Shown here piece after piece: positions 1 to 8,827 of a stretch of DNA of 64,000 nucleotides. A model generated the notes under the pieces. The model did no database searches. It saw only the letters and a list, made by a program, of their open reading frames with translations, and was not told where the DNA came from. Location of the stretch: assembly GCA_965204095.1 (NCBI GenBank), contig OZ241991.1, positions 4,402,001 through 4,466,000 of the forward strand, written 5' to 3'. Position numbers and translations under genes: made by a program. Every line of letters starts with the position of its first letter. Position 1 is the first letter of the stretch. The DNA is from JAPPLB01 sp965204095. GTDB lineage: Bacteria > Acidobacteriota > Terriglobia > Bryobacterales > UBA6623.

Positions 1-6
1 GGATTG

Positions 7-732
7 ATGAGCGGCTCCTCCCGTTCCGTCCGGCTGAAGCGGATCGGCGCGCCGACTCCCGATACGCGCCACCTCGTCCTCGAGTCGGCCGATGAGCAAC
101 CGTTCGACTTTGAACCCGGACAATATGTTTGCTTGAGCACGACCCTCGAGGGTCAAGAAGTCGACCGCTACTACTCGATCGCCTCGGCGCCCAATGGAAG
201 CGCTATCTTCGAGCTTTGCGTCAAGCCCGTCGGCGACGGAAGCCCATTCGGCGACCACCTGGCGCACATCGAACCCGGGGACATGTTCGAGTGCAAAGGA
301 CCCGGGGGCAGCTTCCGCCTCGCGAATCCCGTCCGTGATGCCGTTTTCCTGGCCGCGGGAACCGGCATTACACCCTTACGGGCCATGCTCCGGCACTTGT
401 TGGCCGGAGACGCCGACCCGAATACGCGCGCCCAGTTCACGCTGCTGTACGGAGCGCGCACGCCGGAAGGGCTGTACTTCCGTGATGAGTTCGAGGACCT
501 TGCACGGCGCCGCGAGAACTTCCGGTTCTGGCCTACGATCAGCGGTCCCGAGAAGCAATGGAGCGGCCGCCGCGGCCGCGTACAGGATCATCTCCAGGAG
601 GCTCTGGTCAACCAGGGTCAGGGGCTTGACTTCTATTTGTGCGGCCCCAAAGCCATGGTCAATGACGTTCGGGCGGTATTGGCCGCATCCGGGTTTGACG
701 AGCAGGCCGTTCACTACGAAAAATACGGGTGA
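7..732 (+). CDS. FAD/NAD(P)-binding oxidoreductase (ferredoxin reductase-like)
   Basis: A 241-residue flavin reductase module that transfers electrons between NAD(P)H and a partner through FAD. The FAD-binding barrel carries RYYSIAS at residues 54-60 (the R-x-Y-S flavin motif) and GPGGSFRL near 98-105. The nucleotide-binding half has AAGTGITP at 116-123, LYGAR near 147 and the C-terminal CGPKAMV near 212, all typical of the ferredoxin-NADP reductase superfamily. There is no 2Fe-2S domain, so the partner protein is not known. A TTG at position 4 could also start the gene, but the ATG at 7 is preferred. The upstream context lies outside the window. The length is normal for a stand-alone FNR-like domain, so the gene looks complete. 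Confidence 0.85.
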   Translation: MSGSSRSVRLKRIGAPTPDTRHLVLESADEQPFDFEPGQYVCLSTTLEGQEVDRYYSIASAPNGSAIFELCVKPVGDGSPFGDHLAHIEPGDMFECKGPGGSFRLANPVRDAVFLAAGTGITPLRAMLRHLLAGDADPNTRAQFTLLYGARTPEGLYFRDEFEDLARRRENFRFWPTISGPEKQWSGRRGRVQDHLQEALVNQGQGLDFYLCGPKAMVNDVRAVLAASGFDEQAVHYEKYG

Positions 733-877
733 CCCCACACGGCGGACGCCGAGTTGCAGACGGAAATCACTCATCCGAATCGACTCATGACGCGCATCGG
801 TCAGCTTCCCTGCAGGTCCGAAGCACGCGTGTTCCTGCGTCAAGTCTTCCGCTACCGGTCCGGGTCCCGGAGAGCAG

Positions 878-1060
878 CTAGCCTGCATTTCTCACCACCC
901 GACGGCCGAAGCACGCGATACGGCCGCCATGACTTCGTTGCGCTTGCTTGCCGTGCTCAACGTACTGTTCAAGTACGCCTGCGCGCGCCAAGCGGCGCGC
1001 GCCTCGTCCTGGCGGCCCTCTCACGCACTTCGTCTCGCCACGTAGTGAGAAATGCAGCCT
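878..1060. repeat. Family-1 intergenic TIR element, short form (copy R1)
   Basis: A 183-bp element that starts CTAGCCTGCATTTCTC and ends with the inverse (GTAGTGAGAAATGCAGCCT, slightly degenerate). The core holds the family hallmark GCTTGCTTGCCGTGCTCAAC followed by the small hairpin CGTACT-gttca-AGTACG and a GC-rich GCGCGCGCC segment. It lacks the 7-bp tandem array seen in long copies. It lies in the gap between the reductase and the SDR gene, and no transposase gene is nearby. Confidence 0.9.
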
Positions 1061-1228
1061 GAACCCGATCACGCCCGTTCCCGCAGTCCAACGAAAGGCG
1101 CAACGATCCAACCGGACTGCATCGGTTCTCCAACATCGCCTACCATATGCTTTCGGCGCTGCAACCGGATCAAGAAGATCAAGGGTCAGCCCAGGACTGA
1201 GCGGCTGCTTCATCGCGCCGACAACTGC

Positions 1229-1984
1229 ATGAAACAGCCTTTTCGACTCGATGGCCGCCGGGCTCTGGTGACGGGCGGCGCCAGCGGGATCGGCGAACAG
1301 ACCGTTCGCGCACTCGCGGGAGCGGGAGCGTCGGTCGTTATTGCCGATCTTGATCATGAAGCGGCCGAGAAGCTGGCCGCCGAGATCGGCGAGCGTGTTT
1401 CCGTGGTCCCCATCGATATCGCCGACGCCGAGTCGGTTGAAGAGGCCTTCGCCGGACTCGATGCTCTCGACATTCTTGTCAACAACGCAGGGATCGGCCA
1501 TGTCGGCAGCATCGAAGGAACGAGCCTTGAGGACTGGCGCCGCCTGTTTCGCGTCAACGTCGACGGCGTTTTCCTCGTTACCAAGCAAGCCCTTCCCCTG
1601 TTGCTCGCTTCGGAATACGGCTCCATCGTCAACATGGGTTCCGTAGCGGGGCTGGTGGCCGTCAAGCAACGGTTTGCCTACTGCGCCACCAAGGGGGCCG
1701 TGGTCGCTCTGACACGGCAACTCGCGGCCGAGTACGCAGGCAAGCTGCGCGTCAACTGCGTGTGTCCCGGAACGGTGCATACGCCGTTCGTCGAGGGTTA
1801 CCTGGAGAAGTTCCACAAACACGAGAAGGACAAGGTCAGAGCCGAGGTCCACGCCCGCCAGCCGATTGGCCGCATGGGCAAACCCGAGGAGATCGCCCAC
1901 ATGATTCTCTACCTCTGCTCCGACGAAGCCGAGTTCGTCACCGGCTCGATCCTCACCATCGACGGCGGCTGGACGGCGCTCTAG
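1229..1984 (+). CDS. SDR-family NAD(P)-dependent dehydrogenase (BDH2-like)
   Basis: A 251-residue classical short-chain dehydrogenase. It shows the cofactor motif TGGASGIG at residues 15-22, NNAG at 86-89, catalytic Ser139, and Tyr152/Lys156 in YCATK. The CVCPGTVHTPF segment and the IDGGW C-terminus resemble the BDH2/2-keto-3-deoxy-fuconate dehydrogenase branch, which suggests a hydroxy-acid or sugar-acid substrate; this is inference. The frame stays open upstream to an ATG inside repeat R1 at 1052, but the ATG at 1229 directly precedes the Rossmann domain and gives the family length. It sits alone between two repeats. Confidence 0.88.
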   Translation: MKQPFRLDGRRALVTGGASGIGEQTVRALAGAGASVVIADLDHEAAEKLAAEIGERVSVVPIDIADAESVEEAFAGLDALDILVNNAGIGHVGSIEGTSLEDWRRLFRVNVDGVFLVTKQALPLLLASEYGSIVNMGSVAGLVAVKQRFAYCATKGAVVALTRQLAAEYAGKLRVNCVCPGTVHTPFVEGYLEKFHKHEKDKVRAEVHARQPIGRMGKPEEIAHMILYLCSDEAEFVTGSILTIDGGWTAL

Positions 1985-2046
1985 AGCGCCGTTACGGAAG
2001 CCGAGGCAAGGATCGCGCCCTGCCCGGCGGCGAGAGCCGTTGCCAG

Positions 2047-2315
2047 CCTGCCTTTCTCACCACCCGACGGTCGAAGCACGCGAGAAAAAGGCCGTGATTC
2101 GTGTTTCGTGTCTCGTGACCCCAAAACCTTGGCTGGTGGCACGGCCGTCGCTCAAGGGCGGCTTGCGTTGCGCTTGCTTGCCGTGCTCAACATACTGTTC
2201 AAGTACGCCTGCGCGCGCCAAGCAGCTCGCGCCTTTTTCCTCCGCCCGGCTTGCGCCTAGTCCTGACGGCCCTCTCACGCACTTCGCCTCGCCACGTGGT
2301 GAGAAATGCAGGCTA
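2047..2315. repeat. Family-1 intergenic TIR element, long form (copy R2)
   Basis: A 269-bp copy. The left end, GCCTGCCTTTCTCACC, has one change from consensus; the right end, GTGGTGAGAAATGCAGGCTA, is perfect. Inside are three units of the 7-bp array (ATTCGTG, TTTCGTG, TCTCGTG) and the GCTTGCTTGCCGTGCTCAAC core. The last three bases (CTA, 2313-2315) are the TAG stop codon of the minus-strand Gfo/Idh gene. Confidence 0.92.
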
Positions 2316-3494
2316 CTCCGCCACCTCGTCCCAGCGGACAATCCGCTGCTCTTCGATCGCGGTGCGGCCCATGATGGCCGCCAGGGTCGCCCGCCGTCCC
2401 CACTCGGCGTTGTTGAGCGGTTCGGAATTGTCGCGCACATGCCGGAAGAACGCATCCACGGCGCGCTGATTCATATTCTCGCCTTCGCCTTCCACCTTCA
2501 GTTCCTCGGGCCGGGACGGCCGGCGCGGCTGAGGATCGAGTTTGAACTTGACGGCGGAAGCCAGATCGATCGCCGATTCCGTGCCCCAGATCCGCTCCCG
2601 GCTCCCACCGAAGCCGCGCGGGTTGATGAAGATGTGACTGAAAGCCAGCCGCACGTCGCCGGGGTATTCGTAGATGCAGATGTAGTTGTCGTAGGTCGTC
2701 CGGCCCTGCGGCTCGTTGCGGTAGACGTTGATGCCGCCCGCGCCGTATGCCTTGACGGGATGCCCGTCCATCGCCCAATTCATCAAGTCGAGGATGTGCA
2801 CGGCCTGCTCGACGATCATGTTCCCCGAGATCGACGCATCGAAATACCACGTCTTGCGGCGCGGCAAGTCGCCGGAATGCCGGTCCGCCTGCATGTAAGC
2901 AACCCGGCCGATACCGCCTTCGCGCACGTGCCGGACTGCCGCGCTGCGTAGAGGGTCGTAACGAAGCTGAAAGCCGAGTTGCAACAGACCCCGCGATGTC
3001 TGGGAAGCGCGCATCACCGCCGCCACGTCCTCCTTCGTCCGCCCGATGGGCTTCTCGAGATAGAGATGCTTGTGGACCTCCAGCGCCGCTATCGCCATCT
3101 CCTTGTGAAGATTCACGGGCGTCGCCACGAACACCGCATCGATGTCCTTGCGGTCCAGCAACTCGCGGAACTCGGTGTACGTATCCGAATCCGGATTGTG
3201 CTCCGACGAGGTCTGCCTGGCGCGAGCGATCGCCTCGGGATCGATATCGCAAATCGCGACGAGCTTCACGCCCGGCGACCTGATGATTCGGCGGAGGAGG
3301 TTCGACCCGCGCCCGCCTACGCCGATGATGCCGACGCGGATCTCGTCATTGGGAGACTGCGCCGACAGCACCGCGGGCGCCGAGAAGGCGGCAGCGGAGC
3401 TGGCGATCAGCGAACGGCGAGTCAGAGGAGATGCTTTCGGAGGGGGAACGTTCAAGCGGCTTGCGGATGTGCGCCGGTCATCAACTTTCGACAT
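2313..3494 (-). CDS. Gfo/Idh/MocA-family oxidoreductase, Tat-type signal
   Basis: A 393-residue NAD(P)-dependent sugar or inositol dehydrogenase-like protein. The N-terminus has a twin-arginine-like signal (LTRRSLIASS around residues 24-33, followed by an Ala-rich stretch), so export with bound cofactor is likely. The Rossmann motif GVGGRG lies at 58-63 and the family signature EKPIG at 147-151. The C-terminal substrate domain is complete. Exported Gfo/Idh proteins are common in acidobacteria and planctomycetes and usually act on glycans or sugar acids; the substrate cannot be read here. The stop codon is provided by the end of repeat R2. Confidence 0.88.
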   Translation of the reverse strand: MSKVDDRRTSASRLNVPPPKASPLTRRSLIASSAAAFSAPAVLSAQSPNDEIRVGIIGVGGRGSNLLRRIIRSPGVKLVAICDIDPEAIARARQTSSEHNPDSDTYTEFRELLDRKDIDAVFVATPVNLHKEMAIAALEVHKHLYLEKPIGRTKEDVAAVMRASQTSRGLLQLGFQLRYDPLRSAAVRHVREGGIGRVAYMQADRHSGDLPRRKTWYFDASISGNMIVEQAVHILDLMNWAMDGHPVKAYGAGGINVYRNEPQGRTTYDNYICIYEYPGDVRLAFSHIFINPRGFGGSRERIWGTESAIDLASAVKFKLDPQPRRPSRPEELKVEGEGENMNQRAVDAFFRHVRDNSEPLNNAEWGRRATLAAIMGRTAIEEQRIVRWDEVAE

Positions 3495-3758
3495 TTGCGA
3501 ATTATATCGGAGGCACAGAGGGTGCGCGTCACTCCCGGGCGTACGACATGGATCGGGGCATGCTGCCGGAGTATCGGACGGTCGAGGCTATCCACTAAGA
3601 GCGACAGGTCAGCAGGAGGCGGCGCCCCTGCCCCCATCTCTCACCGCGCTCGAACGACAACGAACGGCATTCTCTCCGAGATTCTCCCGTGGGGGTTTCG
3701 GCAACGGCTCCATCACGAGCGCCAGAGGCCCTCGCGGCCTCGGAGGATCAGTCAAGAC

Positions 3759-4364
3759 TCAGGGTGTCTGTTCCGGCTCGGATCGTCGAATGGTTTCGAC
3801 GAAGACCGGCAGAATCGGTATGTCCGCATGCCTGCCCCGGCGGCTGGTTTGGACCTTGCCGATGCGGTCGGCGGCCTGCATGCCGTCGATGACCTGGCCG
3901 AAGACGGTGTAGCCGTATCGCTTCAACGTCGCGTCGAACTCGGGATTGTCCTGCAAGTTGATGTAGAACTCGCTCGTGGCGCTGTCCTTGTCCTGTTTGC
4001 GCGCCATGGCGATCGTGCCGCGAACGTTCAGCAGTCCGTTGTTCGATTCGTTCCTGACCGGCGGTCCGGCGATCTTCGCTTTGATTTCCGGCGTTAGCCC
4101 ACCGCCCTGGATCAGAACGCCGTCGATGACGCGATGGAAAATCGTGTCGTCGTAGAATCCGGTGTCGACGTAGTGCAGGAAGTTGGCGACCGTGCCGGGA
4201 GCATCCTCGGGCCAGAGCTCGACCGAAATCCTGCCTTTGGACGTGGCGATCGTCACGACGGGATTGTCGTTCGCCGGCGCGGCGGCATCAACGGACTGCG
4301 CCAGCGCCCGGACCCGCGGCGACAGAGCCAGCAGCGCAGCCGTCAGAAGCGAACGCCGTTTCAC
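3759..4364 (-). CDS. Cyclophilin-type peptidyl-prolyl cis-trans isomerase, exported
   Basis: A 201-residue cyclophilin that isomerises prolyl bonds during protein folding in the cell envelope. The proposed GTG start gives an N-terminal KRRSLLTAALLAL export signal. The open frame extends upstream to 4535 but that extension resembles no signal or domain. Core motifs are FHRV at 76-79 and IQGGG at 85-89, followed by the bacterial segment ARKQDKDSATSEFYINL. The length is normal for single-domain bacterial PpiA/B types. It is divergent from the methyltransferase gene, with 174 bp between them that should hold both promoters. Confidence 0.85.
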   Translation of the reverse strand: MKRRSLLTAALLALSPRVRALAQSVDAAAPANDNPVVTIATSKGRISVELWPEDAPGTVANFLHYVDTGFYDDTIFHRVIDGVLIQGGGLTPEIKAKIAGPPVRNESNNGLLNVRGTIAMARKQDKDSATSEFYINLQDNPEFDATLKRYGYTVFGQVIDGMQAADRIGKVQTSRRGRHADIPILPVFVETIRRSEPEQTP

Positions 4365-4538
4365 GAGCAATAGTCTATCGCGTGGGCCGTCATGGCGGAT
4401 CGCCCAGGGCTGCTTTCGGGCAGGGGCCGCCGAGAACGCCGGCAAACATCGCTCGGCCGGATGCTTTCCCAGGGATGCCGGAAGGCGTTTCCACTGCTGG
4501 AATGAGGTAGAATTCGAGACAGGGGCACTCACCACTCC

Positions 4539-5093
4539 ATGAGAAAGCTCGTACGATCCTTCGTCCTGTCCGCGGCAGCCGCGGCGCTGGTGCTGCTCGG
4601 CGCGGACGACCCCAAGCCTGTCAATCTCGCTCCGTATTATCCGACCCCGACGAAGGTAGTGAAAGCGATGCTGGAGCTGGGCGAGTTGAAGCCGGGAGAA
4701 CTCCTCTACGACCTAGGCAGCGGTGACGGCCGGATCGTCATCATGGCCGCCCAGCAGTTCGGCGCCAAAGCGGTTGGATTCGAAATCGACCCCAAGCTGG
4801 TGTACCAGAGCCGGCAGCGCATCAAGAAACGCAAACTGACGGCGCTCGCGACCATCGAACACCAGGACCTGATGCTGGCCGACCTCTCCCAGCCCGATCT
4901 CATCACGGTCTTCCTGTTGCCGGGATCCAATGACAAGATCCAGCCGTTGCTGGAAGACCAGATGAAGTCCGGGGCCCGTGTGGTCTCTCATGACTTCACC
5001 TTCCGTGGATGGGAGGCCGAGCGCGAGATCGTCGTGGAAGATCCCGAGGACGAAGCCATGCCGATCCACAAGCTGTTTCTGTACCGCCACTAG
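4539..5093 (+). CDS. SAM-dependent methyltransferase with N-terminal signal/anchor (FAM173-like)
   Basis: A 184-residue class I methyltransferase. The SAM-binding motif DLGSGDGR lies at residues 58-65 and is preceded by YYPTPTKVV, then GFEIDPKLV and SRQRI. This layout matches the small FAM173/ATPSCKMT group of protein-lysine methyltransferases; that placement is by eye. Residues 1-22 (MRKLVRSFVL plus an Ala/Leu run) form a clear hydrophobic signal or membrane anchor, which is odd for a SAM enzyme and suggests membrane tethering rather than release. The TAG stop is donated by the left end of repeat R3. Confidence 0.8.
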   Translation: MRKLVRSFVLSAAAAALVLLGADDPKPVNLAPYYPTPTKVVKAMLELGELKPGELLYDLGSGDGRIVIMAAQQFGAKAVGFEIDPKLVYQSRQRIKKRKLTALATIEHQDLMLADLSQPDLITVFLLPGSNDKIQPLLEDQMKSGARVVSHDFTFRGWEAEREIVVEDPEDEAMPIHKLFLYRH

Positions 5094-5367
5094 CCTGCAT
5101 TTCTCACCACCCGACGGTCGAAGCACACGAGAAAAAGCCGTGATTCGTGTTTCGTGATTCGTGTCTCGTGACCCCAAACCCCAGGAAGGCGGTACGGCCG
5201 TCGCTTCAAGGCCGCATGCGTTGCGCTTGCTTGCCGTGCTCGACGTACTGTTCAAGTACGCCTGCGCGCGCCAAGCGGCTCGCGCCTTTTTCCTCCGCCC
5301 GGCTTGCGCCTAGTCCTGACGGCCCTCTCACGCACTTCGCCTCGCCGCGTGGTGAGAAATGCAGGCT
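5090..5367. repeat. Family-1 intergenic TIR element, long form (copy R3)
   Basis: A 278-bp copy with both inverted ends intact (CTAGCCTGCATTTCTC and GGTGAGAAATGCAGGCT). It has four 7-bp units (ATTCGTG, TTTCGTG, ATTCGTG, TCTCGTG) and the core hairpin CGTACT-gttca-AGTACG. Its first TAG is the stop codon of the methyltransferase gene. Confidence 0.92.
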
Positions 5368-5504
5368 GGCCTGCCGCCTTCGGCATGAGCGGCCTCGCGG
5401 CTGCCGCAGGTCCGGGTTTTTCGTCTCTGTATAATGGCGGCAACCTCCTCGCTGGGGATTCTTCTCTATGCCGGGGCCGCGCTTTCGGCCCAGGCGCGAA
5501 GGGC

Positions 5505-5642
5505 ATGCCTGTGTTCGAATCGATGACGGTGCGGATTCTCGTCGAGGCCGTTCTTCTGCTGGGCCTGGTGTGGATCTGGTCGTTTTTCTACAAGCGTTCG
5601 TTCGAACAGCCGGGCCCGGAGCCTCCTGACGAATCGGACTAG
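5505..5642 (+). CDS. Small single-pass membrane protein (hypothetical)
   Basis: A 45-residue open frame with one convincing transmembrane helix (VRILVEAVLLLGLVWIWSFF) followed by a basic then acidic tail ending PPDESD. I do not recognise the family. A TATAAT box at 5430-5435 lies 70 bp upstream, although no good -35 is visible. The downstream ATG at 5523 (MTVRIL) is an alternative start. The TAG stop comes from the left end of repeat R4. It sits between two repeats, so it could be a small conserved gene or chance; the helix and tail composition favour a real gene. Confidence 0.45.
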   Translation: MPVFESMTVRILVEAVLLLGLVWIWSFFYKRSFEQPGPEPPDESD

Positions 5643-5909
5643 CTTGCATTTCTCACCACCCGACGGTCGAAGCACACGATAAAAGGCCGTGTTTCGTGTC
5701 TCGTGATTCGTGAAAACCATTGGCGGGGGCTTGGTTCGCTCCAAAAGAAATGTCTGACGGCCGGTGAAACGTAAAGGTCGTGTTTCGTGACCCGAGGGGT
5801 GAAGGAGGGGATTTGGCAAGTACGCCTGCGCGCGCCAAGCGGCTCGCGCCTCGTCCTGACGGCCCTCTCACGCACTTCGCCTCGCCACGTGGTGAGAAAT
5901 GCAGGCTAG
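5639..5909. repeat. Family-1 intergenic TIR element, long variant (copy R4)
   Basis: A 271-bp copy with CTAG at both ends. The middle differs from R3: two shortened 7-bp arrays are separated by a segment (GGCTTGGTTCGCTCCA...) that recurs in copy R13, and the GCTTGCTTGCCGTG core is missing. The left TAG ends the small membrane-protein gene. Confidence 0.9.
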
Positions 5910-6002
5910 TTTTCTTATCGCCGGCTGAAGTTGACATTCGAGTCAAGTTCTCGCGGCGATCGGTTATCCTGCTTGTTGGTCCGAGGCGGAGCCTCGTTAG
6001 CC

Positions 6003-7532
6003 ATGCCTTTGTTCAAAACACGGACGGCGGCGATCTATGGCGTCGATGCGCTGCACATCGACGTGGAAGTCGACATGTACCTCGGCGACCCGAAGAGCTT
6101 CATCACGGTCGGTCTGCCGGATACCGCGGTGCGGGAGAGCCGCGAGCGCATCAAGTCGTCGTTGATCAACGCGGGGTTCGGCTATCCGGCGAAGGCCGTG
6201 ACGGTGAATCTTGCCCCGGCCAACATTCGCAAGGAAGGCGCCGGCTTCGATTTGCCGATCGCGCTGGGCATCCTGGGAGCGATGGGGGCGATCCCGTCCA
6301 AAGCGCTGGAGGACTTTCTTGTCGTCGGCGAGTTGTCGTTGGACGGCGGCGTGCGGCCGGTGCGGGGGGCGCTGCCCACGGCCGTCTGCGCGAAGAAGGA
6401 AGGCGTCCCGAATGTGGTCGTGCCCAAGGAAAACGCGGTGGAAGCGGCCGTGGTCGAAGGGGTGAACGTCTACGGCGTCGACTATCTGGCCGATGTCGTC
6501 CGCCTGATCGAAAAGCCCGAATCGCGCGAACCCGTCAACGGCGGCGCGGCGCTCAACGGTGGCCCAACGTGGAGCGCCCCGAGCCATGACTTCCGCGACG
6601 TCAAAGGACAAGAGACCGCCAAGCGGGCGCTCGAAATCGCCGCCGCGGGCGGACACAACGTCCTGATGGTCGGGCCGCCGGGCTCGGGCAAGACGATGCT
6701 CGCCAAGCGCTTCCCGGGCATCCTGCCGGGGCTGACCTTCGAAGAAGCGCTGGAGACGACCAAGGTGCACAGCGTCTCGGGGGTGCTTGCATCGAATGAC
6801 GGCCTCATCCGGGAGCGTCCTTTTCGGTCGCCCCATCACAGCATTTCGAACGCCGGACTCGTCGGCGGCGGCATGGGGATGGCGAAGCCGGGTGAAGTGA
6901 GCCTGGCACACAACGGAGTGCTGTTCCTCGATGAGTTCCCGGAGTTCCCTCGTAATGTGCTCGAACTCCTTCGCCAGCCGCTGGAGGATGGCGAGATCAC
7001 GATCGTGCGCTCCGACCTCAGCCTGACGTTCCCGTCGTCGTTCATGCTGGTGGCGGCGATGAACCCGTGTCCTTGCGGCTACTTCGGCGACCCGACCCGC
7101 GACTGCCGCTGCACGCCGGCGCAGATTCAGCGCTACGTCAGCAAGATCAGCGGACCGCTGCTCGACCGCATCGACATCCATGTCGAAGTGCCGCCGGTGA
7201 AGTACCGCGAACTGCGCTCCGACCAGCTTGCCGAACCGTCCGAAGCCATTCGACGGCGAACCGAAACGGCGCGGCAGGTGCAGATGCGCCGCGGCTATCC
7301 GAACGCCCGCATGCCGTCGAAGCAAATCCGAGAATTCTGCAAACTGGATGAGAGAGGCGAGCGAACGCTCGAAAGCGCGGTGCAGCGAATGGGGCTTTCG
7401 GCGCGCGCCCACGACCGCATTCTCAAAGTGGCCCGAACCATCGCCGACCTCGGCGGGTCGGACCAGGTGATGGTCAACCACCTCGCGGAGGCCGTGCAGT
7501 ACCGAAGCCTCGACCGGACATACTGGGCCTGA
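6003..7532 (+). CDS. comM: YifB/ComM-family Mg-chelatase-like AAA+ ATPase
   Basis: A 509-residue protein with an N-terminal ChlI/Lon-S5-like domain (about 1-190), an AAA+ core and a C-terminal helical domain. Walker A GPPGSGKT is at 224-231 and Walker B VLFLDEF at about 306-312. The Mg-chelatase insert with MNPCPCGYFGDP and the CRCTPAQIQRY motif follows. ComM is known in other bacteria as a hexameric helicase that drives branch migration during natural transformation. The ATG at 6003 is chosen because the family begins at this point; the open frame upstream runs into repeat R4. Length is normal. Confidence 0.92.
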   Translation: MPLFKTRTAAIYGVDALHIDVEVDMYLGDPKSFITVGLPDTAVRESRERIKSSLINAGFGYPAKAVTVNLAPANIRKEGAGFDLPIALGILGAMGAIPSKALEDFLVVGELSLDGGVRPVRGALPTAVCAKKEGVPNVVVPKENAVEAAVVEGVNVYGVDYLADVVRLIEKPESREPVNGGAALNGGPTWSAPSHDFRDVKGQETAKRALEIAAAGGHNVLMVGPPGSGKTMLAKRFPGILPGLTFEEALETTKVHSVSGVLASNDGLIRERPFRSPHHSISNAGLVGGGMGMAKPGEVSLAHNGVLFLDEFPEFPRNVLELLRQPLEDGEITIVRSDLSLTFPSSFMLVAAMNPCPCGYFGDPTRDCRCTPAQIQRYVSKISGPLLDRIDIHVEVPPVKYRELRSDQLAEPSEAIRRRTETARQVQMRRGYPNARMPSKQIREFCKLDERGERTLESAVQRMGLSARAHDRILKVARTIADLGGSDQVMVNHLAEAVQYRSLDRTYWA

Positions 7533-7892
7533 CAGGGAGGGCCTCGCCGCGAATCATCAAGAGGAAGCAAGCCCGATTTCTTTAGACACGCCTTGTCGAT
7601 TCGCACGCATTTTTCTTGAAAGAAGTGGCGAAAAACCAGGTTTGCGGTCAAAGAACCGGGCCTGGACGGAGCAACACTGAGCGAGGCCGACGGGCGTTTG
7701 GTAAAGATGATCGAGAGGAACTGTCCTACACCAGCCGACACGAACTAGCAATTTCGCAAGATTCAATCGGACATGACGTCTGCTAGAGAGGAAAAAACGA
7801 AAGGTAACAATTGGAACTGCATGCAGTGTGCGACAACGCGGCTTTCGGCTGTGATTACGTGACCAATTTCACGATGAGCGCACTGGTCGAGA
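7533..7892. other. Intergenic gap, possible gene remnant
   Basis: This is 360 bp without a credible gene. An open plus-strand stretch ending TAG at about 7748 reads FAVKEPGLDG...RLVKMIERN and looks protein-like, but it has no start codon and an upstream TGA, so it may be the tail of a decayed gene. The sequence becomes more AT-rich towards the next gene. Confidence 0.4.
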
Positions 7893-8501
7893 TCAAGTTG
7901 TACTTGGTGCGTCGAACCGATGATAATCGAATCTATGGTTTACAGATGTCCCGCCCTCGCCTTCATGTAGACGAGCTGCCAAAAGATAAGTATCTCCAGC
8001 CTGGGTGTGCTCGCATTCAGTGATATATTTTTTAAATTTCTCAAGTCTGCCGGATTTGATCGATGTTTCCCCCTCGCTCCGAAAGCGGTTTCCGTTAAAA
8101 ATCATTACCCGGACATCCGCGCGAGCCACCAAGAGCTTTTCAAAGTCTTCAAAGATTTTATCCTTTCTATCATTCCATTCGGATTCCGCAACCAGAGGCA
8201 CCCTTTTCAAACACTCATCATCGTACTCCAAAAAGGTGAGGTCATAAAGCCATTCGCCTCCGATCTTTCCACCGTTGTTCCGTGCAAGCTCTTTCATGTC
8301 TACCTCATCTCTAATGATCGACGCACCGACCCAGAATCCTTTCTTGAGATTCTTGATGCCCCAAGCGCATAGTGCAGTCATTACCTGTCTTGTCCACCAT
8401 TTAGTGGATTCCAATTGATCTGGCTCGACCTCTTTCGTCTTCTTCAACATGCCGTCGAGAGAGTCTTGGATTCCTCTTATGATGAAATCTTTGTCGGACA
8501 T
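7893..8501 (-). CDS. Hypothetical protein with PD-(D/E)XK nuclease-like core
   Basis: A 202-residue protein with no family I can name. The middle has the pattern of a restriction-endonuclease-like fold: WLYDLTFLEYD with Asp87, then VPLVAESEW with Glu106/Glu108, then EDFEKLL with Asp119 and Lys122, followed by the hydrophobic strand DVRVMIF. The start is set by an AAAGGA ribosome-binding site 8 nt before this ATG; the frame continues upstream for 25 codons. Base composition is clearly more AT-rich than the neighbours, which points to horizontal transfer. It stands alone in a small accessory island, with no methyltransferase or other restriction partner visible. The nuclease call is fold-level inference. 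Confidence 0.6.
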   Translation of the reverse strand: MSDKDFIIRGIQDSLDGMLKKTKEVEPDQLESTKWWTRQVMTALCAWGIKNLKKGFWVGASIIRDEVDMKELARNNGGKIGGEWLYDLTFLEYDDECLKRVPLVAESEWNDRKDKIFEDFEKLLVARADVRVMIFNGNRFRSEGETSIKSGRLEKFKKYITECEHTQAGDTYLLAARLHEGEGGTSVNHRFDYHRFDAPSTT

Positions 8502-8827
8502 ACGGGTATTCCTTTCCATTTTGGAAGCGGTTGTTGCACCAGCATTTTTGTCTTGGCGACCTTTGAAGGCGTCCACTACATTGCCTTAAATTCCACACAT
8601 GTCATCTTAACTAGGCACCACACTTGGAGGGAACCAGCGTAGGCGGGACGATTCCATGCAGGTGTGGAAGAGATATAATATGAGTGAGTTGTGTGAGTGA
8701 CTGGATATTGGCGTTCGGATTTGCGATAGGACAGGGAGTGGAAGAGCTTTCGTACCATCACAACGGCCGCGACAAGTGCCTCGCGGAGGTTCAGGGCACT
8801 GTAATCAACGAGGCCGGGGCGTAAACC
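8502..8827. other. Intergenic gap
   Basis: This is 326 bp between the AT-rich minus-strand gene and the plus-strand antitoxin-like gene. The first 75 bases are an open upstream extension of the minus-strand gene. I see no RNA gene or clear repeat. Confidence 0.5.

Noticed and set aside
1052..1228. Extended start of the SDR gene inside repeat R1
   Set aside because: The added 59 residues have no SDR character; the ATG at 1229 starts right before the Rossmann fold.
878..1900. 340-residue minus-strand frame across repeat R1 and the SDR gene
   Set aside because: It is a shadow of the SDR gene and the repeat, with no protein features.
5997..7481. 494-residue open frame antisense to comM
   Set aside because: The opposite strand encodes a complete ComM with all motifs; the antisense frame is His/Arg/Asp-rich shadow coding typical of GC-rich DNA.
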